Shown: piece by piece, positions 53,527-62,224 of the stretch
Layout: each line of letters starts with the position of its first letter
How positions within the stretch are numbered: position 1 is the stretch's first letter
From: Alistipes sp.
GTDB lineage: Bacteria; Bacteroidota; Bacteroidia; Bacteroidales; Rikenellaceae
DNA length: 64,000 nt
Direction: 5' to 3'
Assembly (NCBI GenBank): GCA_017630455.1
Contig: JAGBVG010000023.1
Coordinates: 1-64,000, forward strand
Notes under the pieces: generated by a model
Seen by the model: the letters and a program-made list of their open reading frames with translations, nothing else
Databases searched by the model: none
Told to the model about the DNA's origin: nothing
Position numbers and translations under genes: made by a program

Positions 53527-54677
53527 AGCTTAGGGGTGTTGTGGCTCTCGTTAGAGCTTATTATCCACTCCAAGGCCGGGCCTATGATGTCATAAATCCA
53601 ATATCTCATTGCTACGCCACGCTCGCCGAGCTTACGTGCTGTGCGGTGTGACGACCACACTACAACTGCGTAGCGGATAAGCATAAGGGCTATAGTTGCG
53701 AGTTTTAGCTCCAAAGGTAGAAGCGCAATGGCTGCGATAGAGGTGAGGAAGAAAAGGATGCGGCTGCCACGCTCACGGCTGATGAAGGTGCGCACCGAAA
53801 GAGGGTAGCTCTTGCGTGTAGAGCCGTAGTAGCGGATATGCTCCATCCATTCATCCCACTGCTGAGGACGCTCCTCCTCGACAACAGAGTGTGGCGAGAG
53901 TACTATGGCTGTGGCCTCCGCGGTGACGATATCCTGCAGGTAGAGGTCGTTGTCGCCGATATCTATGCCGAGGTGGTTGTAGCCACGTGTGGAGTTGTAC
54001 AATCGGCGTGAGAATCCATAGTTGCTGCGTGGGGCGTAGTAGAGCTTGTCGACCACGCCGAGCGACATAGCGTTACGCAGACGATGAAACTCCACCATAC
54101 GCATAAGGTATGTGCGGAGGGTGTGCCCCTCGAAGTGGGGTACTGCCGAGCCTACCACAACCTCGCCATACTCGAAGCCCTTGGCCATAAACTCTATCCA
54201 ATGCTCCGAACGAGGCATAGAGCCTGTGGTGGTGAAGAGTAGCGAGTCGTACTGTGCCGATTTGATGCCGACGTTGAGCGCCTGCTTGGTGGTGATGTAG
54301 ATGCGGCCGCTGCCCGACATCTTCGTCAGACGCATATAGGAGTAGTTGTTGCGGATGTTCTGCAGCTGGTCGTAGTACTCCACATCGTTGCCGATGTATA
54401 CCACAACTACCTCATAATGACTGTATTGCTGGTGTAGAAGCGCGGGAAGCTCCTCGCTGAGAAACTGCTCGTCTTCGCCGCGTACTGCCACGATAACCGA
54501 GATGGGAGGTGTGGCGCAAATCTTACGTCTGCGGCGCATAAGCTTGAAGCGGAAGACGCGGTAGTAGGCGATGCCGTAGTAGTAGATCTGTATAAAAAAC
54601 AGTATGAGAATAATGGCTGACAAGGCTATGCCCTGCCAGGTGTAGAAGTCGAGAATTTTGTTGTATAAGTGTATCAC
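53517..54677 (-). CDS. Membrane GT2-like protein lacking the DxD motif (possibly non-catalytic glycosyltransferase)
   Basis: A 386-residue protein with a GTG start at 54677; no ATG is nearby. There is one membrane segment at residues about 16-38, a cytoplasmic GT-A domain starting ISVIVAVRGEDEQFL at 59, and hydrophobic helices at about 305-340. The usual metal/nucleotide site (DADC-like) at the end of strand 4 reads LLFTTTGSMPRSEHW: Thr-Thr-Thr-Gly at 149-152 replaces the acidic motif. The later region PQQWDEWMEHIRYYGST resembles but does not match the QxxRW motif. It may be inactive, or use a different chemistry. It is first in a seven-gene run and overlaps the sigma-factor gene, hinting at a regulatory or envelope-sensing link (inference). 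Confidence 0.82.
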   Translation of the reverse strand: MIHLYNKILDFYTWQGIALSAIILILFFIQIYYYGIAYYRVFRFKLMRRRRKICATPPISVIVAVRGEDEQFLSEELPALLHQQYSHYEVVVVYIGNDVEYYDQLQNIRNNYSYMRLTKMSGSGRIYITTKQALNVGIKSAQYDSLLFTTTGSMPRSEHWIEFMAKGFEYGEVVVGSAVPHFEGHTLRTYLMRMVEFHRLRNAMSLGVVDKLYYAPRSNYGFSRRLYNSTRGYNHLGIDIGDNDLYLQDIVTAEATAIVLSPHSVVEEERPQQWDEWMEHIRYYGSTRKSYPLSVRTFISRERGSRILFFLTSIAAIALLPLELKLATIALMLIRYAVVVWSSHRTARKLGERGVAMRYWIYDIIGPALEWIISSNESHNTPKLWR

Positions 54678-54700
54678 GTTTTATAAAGTCTATAATCGCA

Positions 54701-54708
54701 CAAAGATA
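54701..54708 (-). promoter_or_regulatory. -7 box of the GT2-sigma-rsmG run
   Basis: TATCTTTG on the minus strand, 24 bases before the GTG start. No -33 box at the usual distance. Confidence 0.5.
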
Positions 54709-54801
54709 CTAAAAAAAGTGGAAAAAATGTCGTGGTGATGACTTTTATTATATAAACATTTATGTGGTGTCATATTGAGATGATATTTCAATTATTTTTT
54801 C

Positions 54802-54809
54802 TATCTTTG
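54802..54809 (+). promoter_or_regulatory. -7 box of the tgt operon
   Basis: TATCTTTG, 18 bases before the ATG at 54828. The nearest TTG upstream gives a 24-bp spacer. Confidence 0.5.
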
Positions 54810-54827
54810 TACGTTATATATATGTTT

Positions 54828-55958
54828 ATGAAGTATACATTGCAACATACCGCGCCAAATAGCAAGGCGCGCGCAGGACTCCTCGAGACCGACCACGGAG
54901 CAATTGAGACTCCAATATTTATGCCTGTAGGTACTGCCGCAGCGATGAAGGGTATCTTCCACCGCGACGTGGAGCAGGAGGCCAAGGCTCAGATTATCCT
55001 TGCCAACACCTATCACCTCTACCTCCGCCCAGGTATGGATATCATCGAGCAGGCGGGAGGTGTGCATCGCTTCTCGTCGTGGAACAAGCCTATGCTTACC
55101 GATAGTGGTGGTTTCCAGGTCTTTTCGTTGGCGGCGTGCCGCAAGATCAAGGAGGATGGTTGTCACTTCCAGTCGCATATCGATGGCTCGCGACACGTCT
55201 TCACGCCCGAGAGCGTTATAGATACAGAGCGCACCATCGGCGCAGATATTATGATGGCCTTCGATGAGTGCCCTCCGGGCGATGCCCCATACGACTACGC
55301 CAAAAAGTCGTTGGCACTCACGGAGCGTTGGCTCGACAGATGCTTCAATCGCTACCACCAGACGCAGCCAAAGTGGGGACACTACCAGGCGTTGTTCCCT
55401 ATAGTTCAGGGTGCGGGATATGCCGATTTGCGTGAGCAGGCGGCGCGTAACGTGCTGCAGTACAACGCCGATGGTTATGCCATTGGTGGCTTGGCGGTGG
55501 GTGAGCCTACGGATGTTATGTACTCTATGATTGAGGTGTGCAACACGGTGCTGCCGGAGGATAAGCCTCGCTACCTAATGGGTGTGGGTACGCCGGTGAA
55601 TATCCTCGAGGCCATAGACCGCGGTGTCGATATGTTTGACTGTGTTATGCCTACGCGAAACGGACGCAACGGTCAGCTCTTCACGTCGGAGGGTGTCATA
55701 AATATCCGCAATAAGAAGTGGGAGAATGACTTTTCGCCTGTCGATCCTAATGGCGTGACGTTCGTCGACAAGCAGTATACCAAGGCATATCTCCACCACC
55801 TTGTTGTGTGCAAGGAGATGCTTGCGGCGCAGATTGCGTCGTTGCACAACACGGCGTTCTACCTATGGCTTGTTGGCGAGGCACGAAAGCATATCATAGC
55901 TGGTGACTTCAAGGCTTGGAAGGAGGAGATGGTTGTGAAGCTATCTCGCAGATTGTAA
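54828..55958 (+). CDS. tgt: Queuine/preQ1 tRNA-ribosyltransferase
   Basis: A 376-residue TIM-barrel enzyme that replaces G34 by preQ1 in tRNAs for Asp, Asn, His and Tyr. The ATG at 54828 (MKYTLQHTAPNSKARAG) is preferred to upstream in-frame starts because a -7 box ends at 54809. Catalytic motifs: DSGGFQVFSL and DCVMPTRNGRNGQLF. Oddly, the segment that usually carries the zinc cysteines (CxCxxC before the YxRAYLHHL motif) reads DPNGVTFVDKQYTKAYLHHL, with no cysteine. First of a plus-strand run with lptF/G 21 bp downstream. Confidence 0.95.
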   Translation: MKYTLQHTAPNSKARAGLLETDHGAIETPIFMPVGTAAAMKGIFHRDVEQEAKAQIILANTYHLYLRPGMDIIEQAGGVHRFSSWNKPMLTDSGGFQVFSLAACRKIKEDGCHFQSHIDGSRHVFTPESVIDTERTIGADIMMAFDECPPGDAPYDYAKKSLALTERWLDRCFNRYHQTQPKWGHYQALFPIVQGAGYADLREQAARNVLQYNADGYAIGGLAVGEPTDVMYSMIEVCNTVLPEDKPRYLMGVGTPVNILEAIDRGVDMFDCVMPTRNGRNGQLFTSEGVINIRNKKWENDFSPVDPNGVTFVDKQYTKAYLHHLVVCKEMLAAQIASLHNTAFYLWLVGEARKHIIAGDFKAWKEEMVVKLSRRL

Positions 55959-55979
55959 GAATCTTAAAACCATTGAAAC

Positions 55980-57089
55980 GTGAGGTTAATACCGTCGATA
56001 CCAGGATACCGAACTCTTGATCGTTATATCCTCAAGAAGTTCCTCAAGACATACGTTTTTGGTCTTTTGATGATGTCGGTCATCATCGTCGTGTTCGACT
56101 ATGTGGAGCGTGTTGACGACTTCACCGAGATGCACGCGCCGTTGGATGCCATCATCTTCGACTACTATATGAATTTCATCCCCCATCTCGTGAATCAGTT
56201 TAGTGCGCTGTTCACCTTCATCTCGGTGATCTTCTTCACCTCGAAGCTCGCTATGCAGACCGAGATTGTGGCGATACTCTCGGGTGGTGTGAGCTTCCGC
56301 CGTCTTATGTGGCCATATATGCTCGGCGCGGGTCTCATCGCCACGCTGAGCCTTGCACTTAGCTTGTGGATCATCCCTGAGGGTCAGAAGGATAGCGTGT
56401 CGTTTCAGGCAAAGTATTTCAAGAGTAACCAACTGATAGACTACGACGAGCATATCTACCGACAGCTCGAGCCAGGCACCTTTGCATACATCCGTGGCTA
56501 TGCCCCAAAATCGGAGCGTGTGCCGTTTTTTGCCATAGAGCGTTACGAAGGTTCTGAGATGGTTGAGGTGCTGAATGCTGCGAGTGCCTCGTTTGACGAG
56601 GAGTCGGGACGATGGACAGCGCCGCGATATGTGATCTACACCCGAGGCGAGGATGGCTCGCTGGGTTATGAGCAGTTCAGAAACTTGGATACGCTTATCG
56701 ACTTGGATGTTAAGGAGTTGGCGGGTATCAAGGGTCTTGTCAAGACCCTCACACTCGAGGAACTTAACGGCTTCTACGACCAGCAGCTCGAGAAGGGCTC
56801 TGATGATCTATTCCTCATCGAGGTGGAGCGTCACACGCGCTTCTCATATCCATTCTCAACCTTTATCCTTACGCTTATCGGTGTGTCGATAGCCTCGCGC
56901 AAGGTGCGTGGCGGTATGGGTATGCACATCGGTTTGGGTATCGCGCTCTGTTTCGGATATATTATGCTTGGCCGTGTATTCGAGCAGATAGCCCTCGGAG
57001 GTACTATGCCACCGTGGTTGGGAGTGTGGTTGCCAAACATCATCTTTATGTTCATAGCATTCTACGTATATATTAAAGCCCCAAAATAG
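55980..57089 (+). CDS. LPS export permease LptF/LptG family
   Basis: A 369-residue inner-membrane permease of the YjgP/YjgQ family. Membrane segments are at about residues 22-42, 65-90 and 108-128, then a periplasmic beta-jellyroll (about 135-270), and three more at about 290-367 (YPFSTFILTLIGVSIASRK). With LptB it extracts LPS from the inner membrane. The start is GTG at 55980 (RLIPSIPGYRTLDRYILKKF follows). It lies between tgt and the mqnE fusion with only 2 bp to the latter. Which of LptF or LptG it is cannot be told. Confidence 0.92.
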   Translation: MRLIPSIPGYRTLDRYILKKFLKTYVFGLLMMSVIIVVFDYVERVDDFTEMHAPLDAIIFDYYMNFIPHLVNQFSALFTFISVIFFTSKLAMQTEIVAILSGGVSFRRLMWPYMLGAGLIATLSLALSLWIIPEGQKDSVSFQAKYFKSNQLIDYDEHIYRQLEPGTFAYIRGYAPKSERVPFFAIERYEGSEMVEVLNAASASFDEESGRWTAPRYVIYTRGEDGSLGYEQFRNLDTLIDLDVKELAGIKGLVKTLTLEELNGFYDQQLEKGSDDLFLIEVERHTRFSYPFSTFILTLIGVSIASRKVRGGMGMHIGLGIALCFGYIMLGRVFEQIALGGTMPPWLGVWLPNIIFMFIAFYVYIKAPK

Positions 57090-57091
57090 AA

Positions 57092-59251
57092 ATGTTTAAC
57101 ATTAACGATATCTCGGATGCAGTACGCCGTGGAGAGCGTATTACGGCAGAGGAGGCGCTCGTATTGTGGCGCGAGGCTCCGCTGTGGCTTCTCGGCGAGC
57201 TCGCTACGGAGCGTAAACGCAGTGCCAGCGGCCAGAGTGTATACTACAATCGCAACGTACACCTCGAGCCTACAAATATATGCCTTTTCAATTGCGAGTT
57301 CTGCTCGTTCCGCCGCAGGGAGGGTGATGCAGATGCGTGGTATATGACCCTCGACCAGATTGAGGCACGAGCTATGGAGCTTCGTGGTACGGATATCACT
57401 GAGGTACATATCGTGGGAGGCGTCCATCCAAAGCACGACCTCGATATGTACTGCGCGATGATACGTCGTGTGAAGCGCGCGTTGCCAAATGTTACGGTCA
57501 AGGCCTACACTGCGGTAGAGATATTCTATATGATTCGTAACGAGGGCGTCTCGATTGTCGAGGGATTGCGCCGCCTGAAGGAGGCGGGTATGGAGTGTAT
57601 ACCTGGTGGTGGCGCGGAGATTTTCGATGCCGCACTAAGAAAGAAGATATGCCCCGAGAAGTGTAGTGCTGAGGAGTGGCTGGCTGTGCATCGCGCGGCG
57701 CATAATATGGGTATTGCCACCAACTGCACAATGCTCTATGGTCATATCGAGACCTTGGAGCAGCGCGTAGACCACCTCGAGCGTCTGCGAAAGTTGCAGG
57801 ACGAGGCCCCGGGCTTCGATGCCTTCATCCCGCTGAAGTACCACAGCCGTGGCAACCGTATGTCGGAGGCTGGAGAGTGCAGCGTGGAGGATGACTTGCG
57901 AACCATAGCCATAAGTCGTATCTTCCTCGATAACATCCCGCATATCAAGGCTTATTGGGTGTCGTATGGTCGTGCCACGACGGAGATGGCACTTATGTTT
58001 GGCGCGGATGACATCGACGGCACTATTGGCGATACCACAAAGATCTACTCTATGGCTGGTGGCGTGGCGCGCCCTACGATGGGTGTCGATGAGTTAGAGG
58101 TTATGGTCGTGTCGGCGGGATTCTCGCCTGTGGAGCGCGATTCGCACTATAACGTTGTGGAGCGCAGCGCGGAGAGGGTTGAGGAGTTGCGAAGTGAGGA
58201 GTACGTGGCAGAGGAGCAGGAGGTTGTGGATGCGGATGAAGAGTGCGTTGAGGAACATCAAGAAGTAGAGGAGATTATGCAAAAAAAAACGAATACGATA
58301 GCTGCGCCAAAGCGTAGGCGTGCATCAACAAAAAAGGAGGGTTTCTTTAGACGAATTATGAACTTCTATAAGCGTTATCCGATTATATCGCATATCATCC
58401 TTATCGGCATCTTCGGGGTGCTGCTCCTCGTGGGTGTCTACGTAGGTTTGAAGCGCGGCACACGTCTCGGCGCAGCCATCGAGGTGCCAAATATGTTGGG
58501 TATGAACGTCGAGGAGGCGAGGGATATGGCTGCGAGCGAGGATTTCCGTATCATCGTCCGCGATTCGGTCTTTGATGTCGACCTCCCTGGAGGTACTATT
58601 GTCGATCAGCTGCCACGAACCTCGGCGGTGCGTAACGTAACGGTGAAGCCAGGACGTAAGATTTATGTCACGATAAACGCCTATAACCGCCGTATGGTGG
58701 ATGTGCCTTTCGTTGCTAAGCAGACTCTGCGTCAGGCTCTTAACCAGATCAGCCGCTCGGGGCTCGGTGTGGCAAAATTGGTCTATGAGCCAGATATGAC
58801 ATCTACGGATTATGTGCTTCGTCAGTATGTCGATGGCAAGGAGATTATGCCTTATAGCTCGCTCCGCGCACCGATAGGTACGGATGTTACGCTTGCGGTG
58901 AGCTATCAGCAGGGACAGGAGCAGGTCTACGTACCCCGTTTGGTGGGCTTAGCTCTGCAGCAGGCTAAGAACTCGTTGTGGGATAGCGGCCTTAACGTTG
59001 GCAAGGTGGTCTACGATGATAGCATAGAGGATATAGTGTCGCAGCGCAAGGCGGTTGTCTACCGTCAGGCTACGGCGATAGGCACCTCGGTACATCGTGG
59101 CGATGAGGTGACCCTCTACCTTAGTTGTGATGAGAGACTTATCGATTCGATGAATCGTGTTGCCACACGCGAGCTTCGCGATTTTGAGGAGCAGCGTCGT
59201 AAGGCACTCCTCGAGCCAGCAGATTCGCTAACAACGGATATAATTTTGTAA
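57092..59251 (+). CDS. mqnE: Aminofutalosine synthase (MqnE) fused to a membrane-anchored PASTA-domain protein
   Basis: A 719-residue open frame with two unrelated halves. Residues 1 to about 360: radical SAM enzyme of the futalosine menaquinone pathway, with the 4Fe-4S motif CLFNCEFC near residue 64, EVHIVGGVHP, and FIPLKYHSRGN; it makes aminofutalosine. Residues about 365-395 are an acidic linker (EEYVAEEQEVVDADEE). From Met396 follow basic residues (PKRRRASTKK), a membrane helix (about 430-453) and three PASTA repeats (about 464-532, 533-612, 613-690) ending in a charged tail. Topology would place MqnE in the cytoplasm and PASTA in the periplasm. In other Bacteroidota a separate PASTA gene precedes rluD, as here (1 bp before it). 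ATG 58277 could start a separate PASTA protein. Confidence 0.88.
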   Translation: MFNINDISDAVRRGERITAEEALVLWREAPLWLLGELATERKRSASGQSVYYNRNVHLEPTNICLFNCEFCSFRRREGDADAWYMTLDQIEARAMELRGTDITEVHIVGGVHPKHDLDMYCAMIRRVKRALPNVTVKAYTAVEIFYMIRNEGVSIVEGLRRLKEAGMECIPGGGAEIFDAALRKKICPEKCSAEEWLAVHRAAHNMGIATNCTMLYGHIETLEQRVDHLERLRKLQDEAPGFDAFIPLKYHSRGNRMSEAGECSVEDDLRTIAISRIFLDNIPHIKAYWVSYGRATTEMALMFGADDIDGTIGDTTKIYSMAGGVARPTMGVDELEVMVVSAGFSPVERDSHYNVVERSAERVEELRSEEYVAEEQEVVDADEECVEEHQEVEEIMQKKTNTIAAPKRRRASTKKEGFFRRIMNFYKRYPIISHIILIGIFGVLLLVGVYVGLKRGTRLGAAIEVPNMLGMNVEEARDMAASEDFRIIVRDSVFDVDLPGGTIVDQLPRTSAVRNVTVKPGRKIYVTINAYNRRMVDVPFVAKQTLRQALNQISRSGLGVAKLVYEPDMTSTDYVLRQYVDGKEIMPYSSLRAPIGTDVTLAVSYQQGQEQVYVPRLVGLALQQAKNSLWDSGLNVGKVVYDDSIEDIVSQRKAVVYRQATAIGTSVHRGDEVTLYLSCDERLIDSMNRVATRELRDFEEQRRKALLEPADSLTTDIIL
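58277..58289 (+). promoter_or_regulatory. Internal ATG with purine-rich upstream and A9 run at the MqnE-PASTA junction
   Basis: TAGAGGAGATT precedes ATG 58277 (residue 396), a good ribosome-binding context. Nine A follow at 58281-58289, a slippery tract. Both allow independent or frameshifted expression of the PASTA half. Confidence 0.45.
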
Positions 59252-59252
59252 G

Positions 59253-60341
59253 ATGGAGAAATATATTGAGCAGGAGATACTTAACGATGTAGACATCGAC
59301 ATTCAGGAGGGTGAAGGCGAGGGTGACGAGATGTATGAGCACTTTGCCGTCACGGTGGATAAGGGGCAGTCGCAGATGCGTCTCGACAAGTTCCTAACCA
59401 TACGCCTCGAGAATACATCGCGAAATCGCATACAGACAGCTGCAGATGGCGGCAACATCCTCGTAAATGGCAAGCCTCAGAAGTCAAGCTATAAGATTAA
59501 GCCTCTCGACCAGATATCTATCGTGATGCCATATCCTCGTCGCAAGGAGGAGATTGTGCCCGAGAATATTCCGCTGGATATCGTCTATGAGGATGATGAC
59601 ATCATCGTGGTGAATAAGGCTGCGGGTATGGTCGTACACCCTGGTGTGGGTAACCATAGCGGAACGCTGGTACACGCGCTGTCGTACCACCTGAAGCACC
59701 TCGAGATGTTCAGCGAGGGTAACGCCCGCGCAGGTCTTGTGCACCGTATCGATAAGGATACCTCGGGACTTTTGGTTGTTGCGAAGAACGAGAAGGCGCA
59801 CGCTCATCTGGCAAAGCAATTTTTTGACCATACGATTTACCGCCGCTATGTGGCTCTTGTATGGGGTAATTTGGCAGATGATGAGGGTACTATCATAGGT
59901 CACATCGGCCGTAACCCGAAGGATAGGATGCAGATGTATGTATTCCCCGATGGCGAGGAGGGTAAGCACGCAGTTACGCACTTCAAGGTGCTGCGCCGCT
60001 ACAACTATGTGACGCTTGTTGAGTGTCGCTTGGAGACTGGTCGCACGCACCAGATTCGTGTGCATATGTCGTGGCAGGGCCATCCGCTCTTCAATGACGA
60101 GCGTTATGGTGGCGACCGCATCCTGAAGGGTACAACGTTCCAGAAGTATAAGCAGTTTATCGAGAACTGCTTTAAGCTCATACCGCGTCAGGCGCTCCAC
60201 GCTCGTGCTTTGGGCTTTGTGCATCCTACCACAGGCGAGTATGTGCAGTTTGAGTCGGAGATGCCTGAGGATTTGAAGGCCGTGCTCCAGAAGTGGGAGG
60301 GTTATACCGCCTCTACGGGCCTCGACTTGGATGATATTTAA
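59253..60341 (+). CDS. rluD: RluD-type pseudouridine synthase with S4 domain
   Basis: A 362-residue enzyme. An acidic N-terminal stretch (about 1-25) is followed by an S4 RNA-binding domain (MRLDKFLTIRLENTSRN, residues about 40-90) and the catalytic domain with Asp in GLVHRIDKDTSGLLVV and RLETGRTHQIRVHMSWQG. It makes pseudouridines in 23S rRNA helix 69 in E. coli; the same target is likely here. It starts one base after the PASTA fusion stop, so the PASTA-rluD link known in Bacteroidota is kept. Symbol is by similarity. Confidence 0.93.
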   Translation: MEKYIEQEILNDVDIDIQEGEGEGDEMYEHFAVTVDKGQSQMRLDKFLTIRLENTSRNRIQTAADGGNILVNGKPQKSSYKIKPLDQISIVMPYPRRKEEIVPENIPLDIVYEDDDIIVVNKAAGMVVHPGVGNHSGTLVHALSYHLKHLEMFSEGNARAGLVHRIDKDTSGLLVVAKNEKAHAHLAKQFFDHTIYRRYVALVWGNLADDEGTIIGHIGRNPKDRMQMYVFPDGEEGKHAVTHFKVLRRYNYVTLVECRLETGRTHQIRVHMSWQGHPLFNDERYGGDRILKGTTFQKYKQFIENCFKLIPRQALHARALGFVHPTTGEYVQFESEMPEDLKAVLQKWEGYTASTGLDLDDI

Positions 60342-60362
60342 TAACTTAACTATAGAGAAGCG

Positions 60363-62171
60363 ATGTTTCTACCAACAACAACAAAAGAGGTCGAGGCTCG
60401 AGGATGGGACGAGTTAGATGTCATCATCTTCTCGGGCGATGCCTATATAGATCATCCCGCCTTTGGTCCTGCGGTCATAGGCCGTATTCTCGAGGCAGAG
60501 GGCTACCGTGTGGCCATCGTGCCGCAGCCTAACTGGCGTGACGACTTACGCGACTTCAAGAAGTTGGGCAAGCCGCGTCTCTTCTTTGCCATTACCGCGG
60601 GAGCTATGGACTCGATGGTCAACCACTATACAGCTAACCTACGTCTGCGCTCCAACGACGCCTATACGCCAGGTGGCAAGGCGGGATTCCGTCCCGACCG
60701 CACGGTAGATACGTATACGCAGATACTCAAGAAGTTATATCCTCACACGCCTGTGGTGGTGGGAGGTATAGAGGCTTCGCTACGCCGTCTGACGCACTAC
60801 GACTATTGGAGCAATAGCCTTCAGCGCTCGATATTGGCAACGTCGGGTGCCGACTTGCTTATCTATGGTATGGGTGATAAGCCTATTCACGAGGTGGCAA
60901 AGGCGATGCGTAATGGCTTCAATATGAAACTATTAAGAGGTTTGCGACAGGTTGGCTTCTTGGCTGATAAGGAGTATGTCGAGAGGTTGTACAACCAGAG
61001 TAGCAAGGTCCTCTCTTCGTTCGAGGAGTGTGTCGAGGATAAGGCAAAGTTTGGCGAGAACTTCACGGTTGTCGAGACGCTGAGCAATATGATGGAGTGC
61101 AACACCACGCTTATAGAGGGTGTGGGGGATAGGTATGTGGTCATCACGCCGCCGCACGAGACCCTCACAACTGAGGAGCTCGACCACTCGTTCGACCTGC
61201 CATACGAGCGCGCGCCGCATCCACGATACAAGGGTAAGGGAGACATTCCAGCGTGGGAGATGATCAAGCATTCGATAAACATCCACCGCGGCTGCTTCGG
61301 TGGTTGCTCGTTCTGCACCATCTCGGCACATCAGGGTAAGTTTATCAATTCGCGCTCGGAACGCTCTATCCTCGAGGAGGTTAAGCGTGTGGTGGCAATG
61401 CCCGACTTCAAGGGTTACATCTCCGATATCGGTGCGCCGTCGGCAAATATGTATGGTATGCGCGGCAGGGATGAGAGCCTCTGCAAGCGTTGCAAGCGTC
61501 CGTCGTGCCTCCACCCCAAGCTATGCCCAAATATGAACAACGACCACTCGCGCCTTATAGACCTGTATCGCAAGGTGCGCGAGGTGAAGGGGGTCAAAAA
61601 GGCATTCATAGGCAGTGGCATACGCTACGACCTGTTCGACGATTCCAACTACTTCGATATCGTTGTTAAGTACCACACCTCGGGTCGTCTGAAGGTAGCT
61701 CCCGAGCATACCGAGGATGGAGTGTTGAAGCTGATGCGTAAGCCTCCGTTCTCGATGTTTGAGGATATGCACCGCAGGTTTAAGCAGATTTGCCGCCGCG
61801 AAGAGCTTAACTATCAGCTTATTCCATACTTCATTTCGTCGCATCCAGGATGCACGGAGCACGATATGCAGGCTCTGGCGGATAAGGTGCTCGGAAAGTT
61901 GAACTTCACGTTGGAGCAGGTGCAGGACCTCACGCCAACACCTATGACACTATCGTCGGTGATGTTCTATATGGGTGAGAATCCGTACGATAAGAAGCCG
62001 CTATATGTGGCTCGTTCTCAGGATGATAAGCGTCGTCAGAAGAGCTATTTTTTTGGCGGAGAGTTGCCTGCTGATAGGTCTCGTGCCCAGTCACCATCGC
62101 GTCACGCAGCGCGTCCACAGCGCAAGGATATCAAGCGCGGAGGGGCATCACGACCTAAGCCACGACGTTAG
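60363..62171 (+). CDS. YgiQ family radical SAM protein
   Basis: A 602-residue protein. N-terminal domain (MFLPTTTKEVEARGWDELDV; IIFSGDAYIDHPAFG) is B12-binding-like, then the radical SAM domain with the 4Fe-4S motif CFGGCSFC in NIHRGCFGGCSFCTISAHQG near residue 320. A second cysteine cluster (CKRCKRPSCLHPKLCPN) lies near residue 380. The C-terminus is basic and low-complexity (RSRAQSPSRH ... KPRR), which could bind RNA. The family is widespread and its reaction is unknown. It lies 21 bp after rluD and is the last gene of the tgt run. Confidence 0.92.
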   Translation: MFLPTTTKEVEARGWDELDVIIFSGDAYIDHPAFGPAVIGRILEAEGYRVAIVPQPNWRDDLRDFKKLGKPRLFFAITAGAMDSMVNHYTANLRLRSNDAYTPGGKAGFRPDRTVDTYTQILKKLYPHTPVVVGGIEASLRRLTHYDYWSNSLQRSILATSGADLLIYGMGDKPIHEVAKAMRNGFNMKLLRGLRQVGFLADKEYVERLYNQSSKVLSSFEECVEDKAKFGENFTVVETLSNMMECNTTLIEGVGDRYVVITPPHETLTTEELDHSFDLPYERAPHPRYKGKGDIPAWEMIKHSINIHRGCFGGCSFCTISAHQGKFINSRSERSILEEVKRVVAMPDFKGYISDIGAPSANMYGMRGRDESLCKRCKRPSCLHPKLCPNMNNDHSRLIDLYRKVREVKGVKKAFIGSGIRYDLFDDSNYFDIVVKYHTSGRLKVAPEHTEDGVLKLMRKPPFSMFEDMHRRFKQICRREELNYQLIPYFISSHPGCTEHDMQALADKVLGKLNFTLEQVQDLTPTPMTLSSVMFYMGENPYDKKPLYVARSQDDKRRQKSYFFGGELPADRSRAQSPSRHAARPQRKDIKRGGASRPKPRR

Positions 62172-62185
62172 TGAATATATATGGT

Positions 62186-62219
62186 AATGGCTTGTCTAAC
62201 CGAGGTTGGACAAGCCATT
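62186..62219. terminator. Terminator between ygiQ-type gene and pfkB
   Basis: AATGGCTTGTCTAACC (62186-62201) pairs with GGTTGGACAAGCCATT (62204-62219), one wobble. The T tract after it is weak (TGTTCTTT), so pausing may depend on the strong stem. Confidence 0.78.
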
Positions 62220-62224
62220 GTTCT

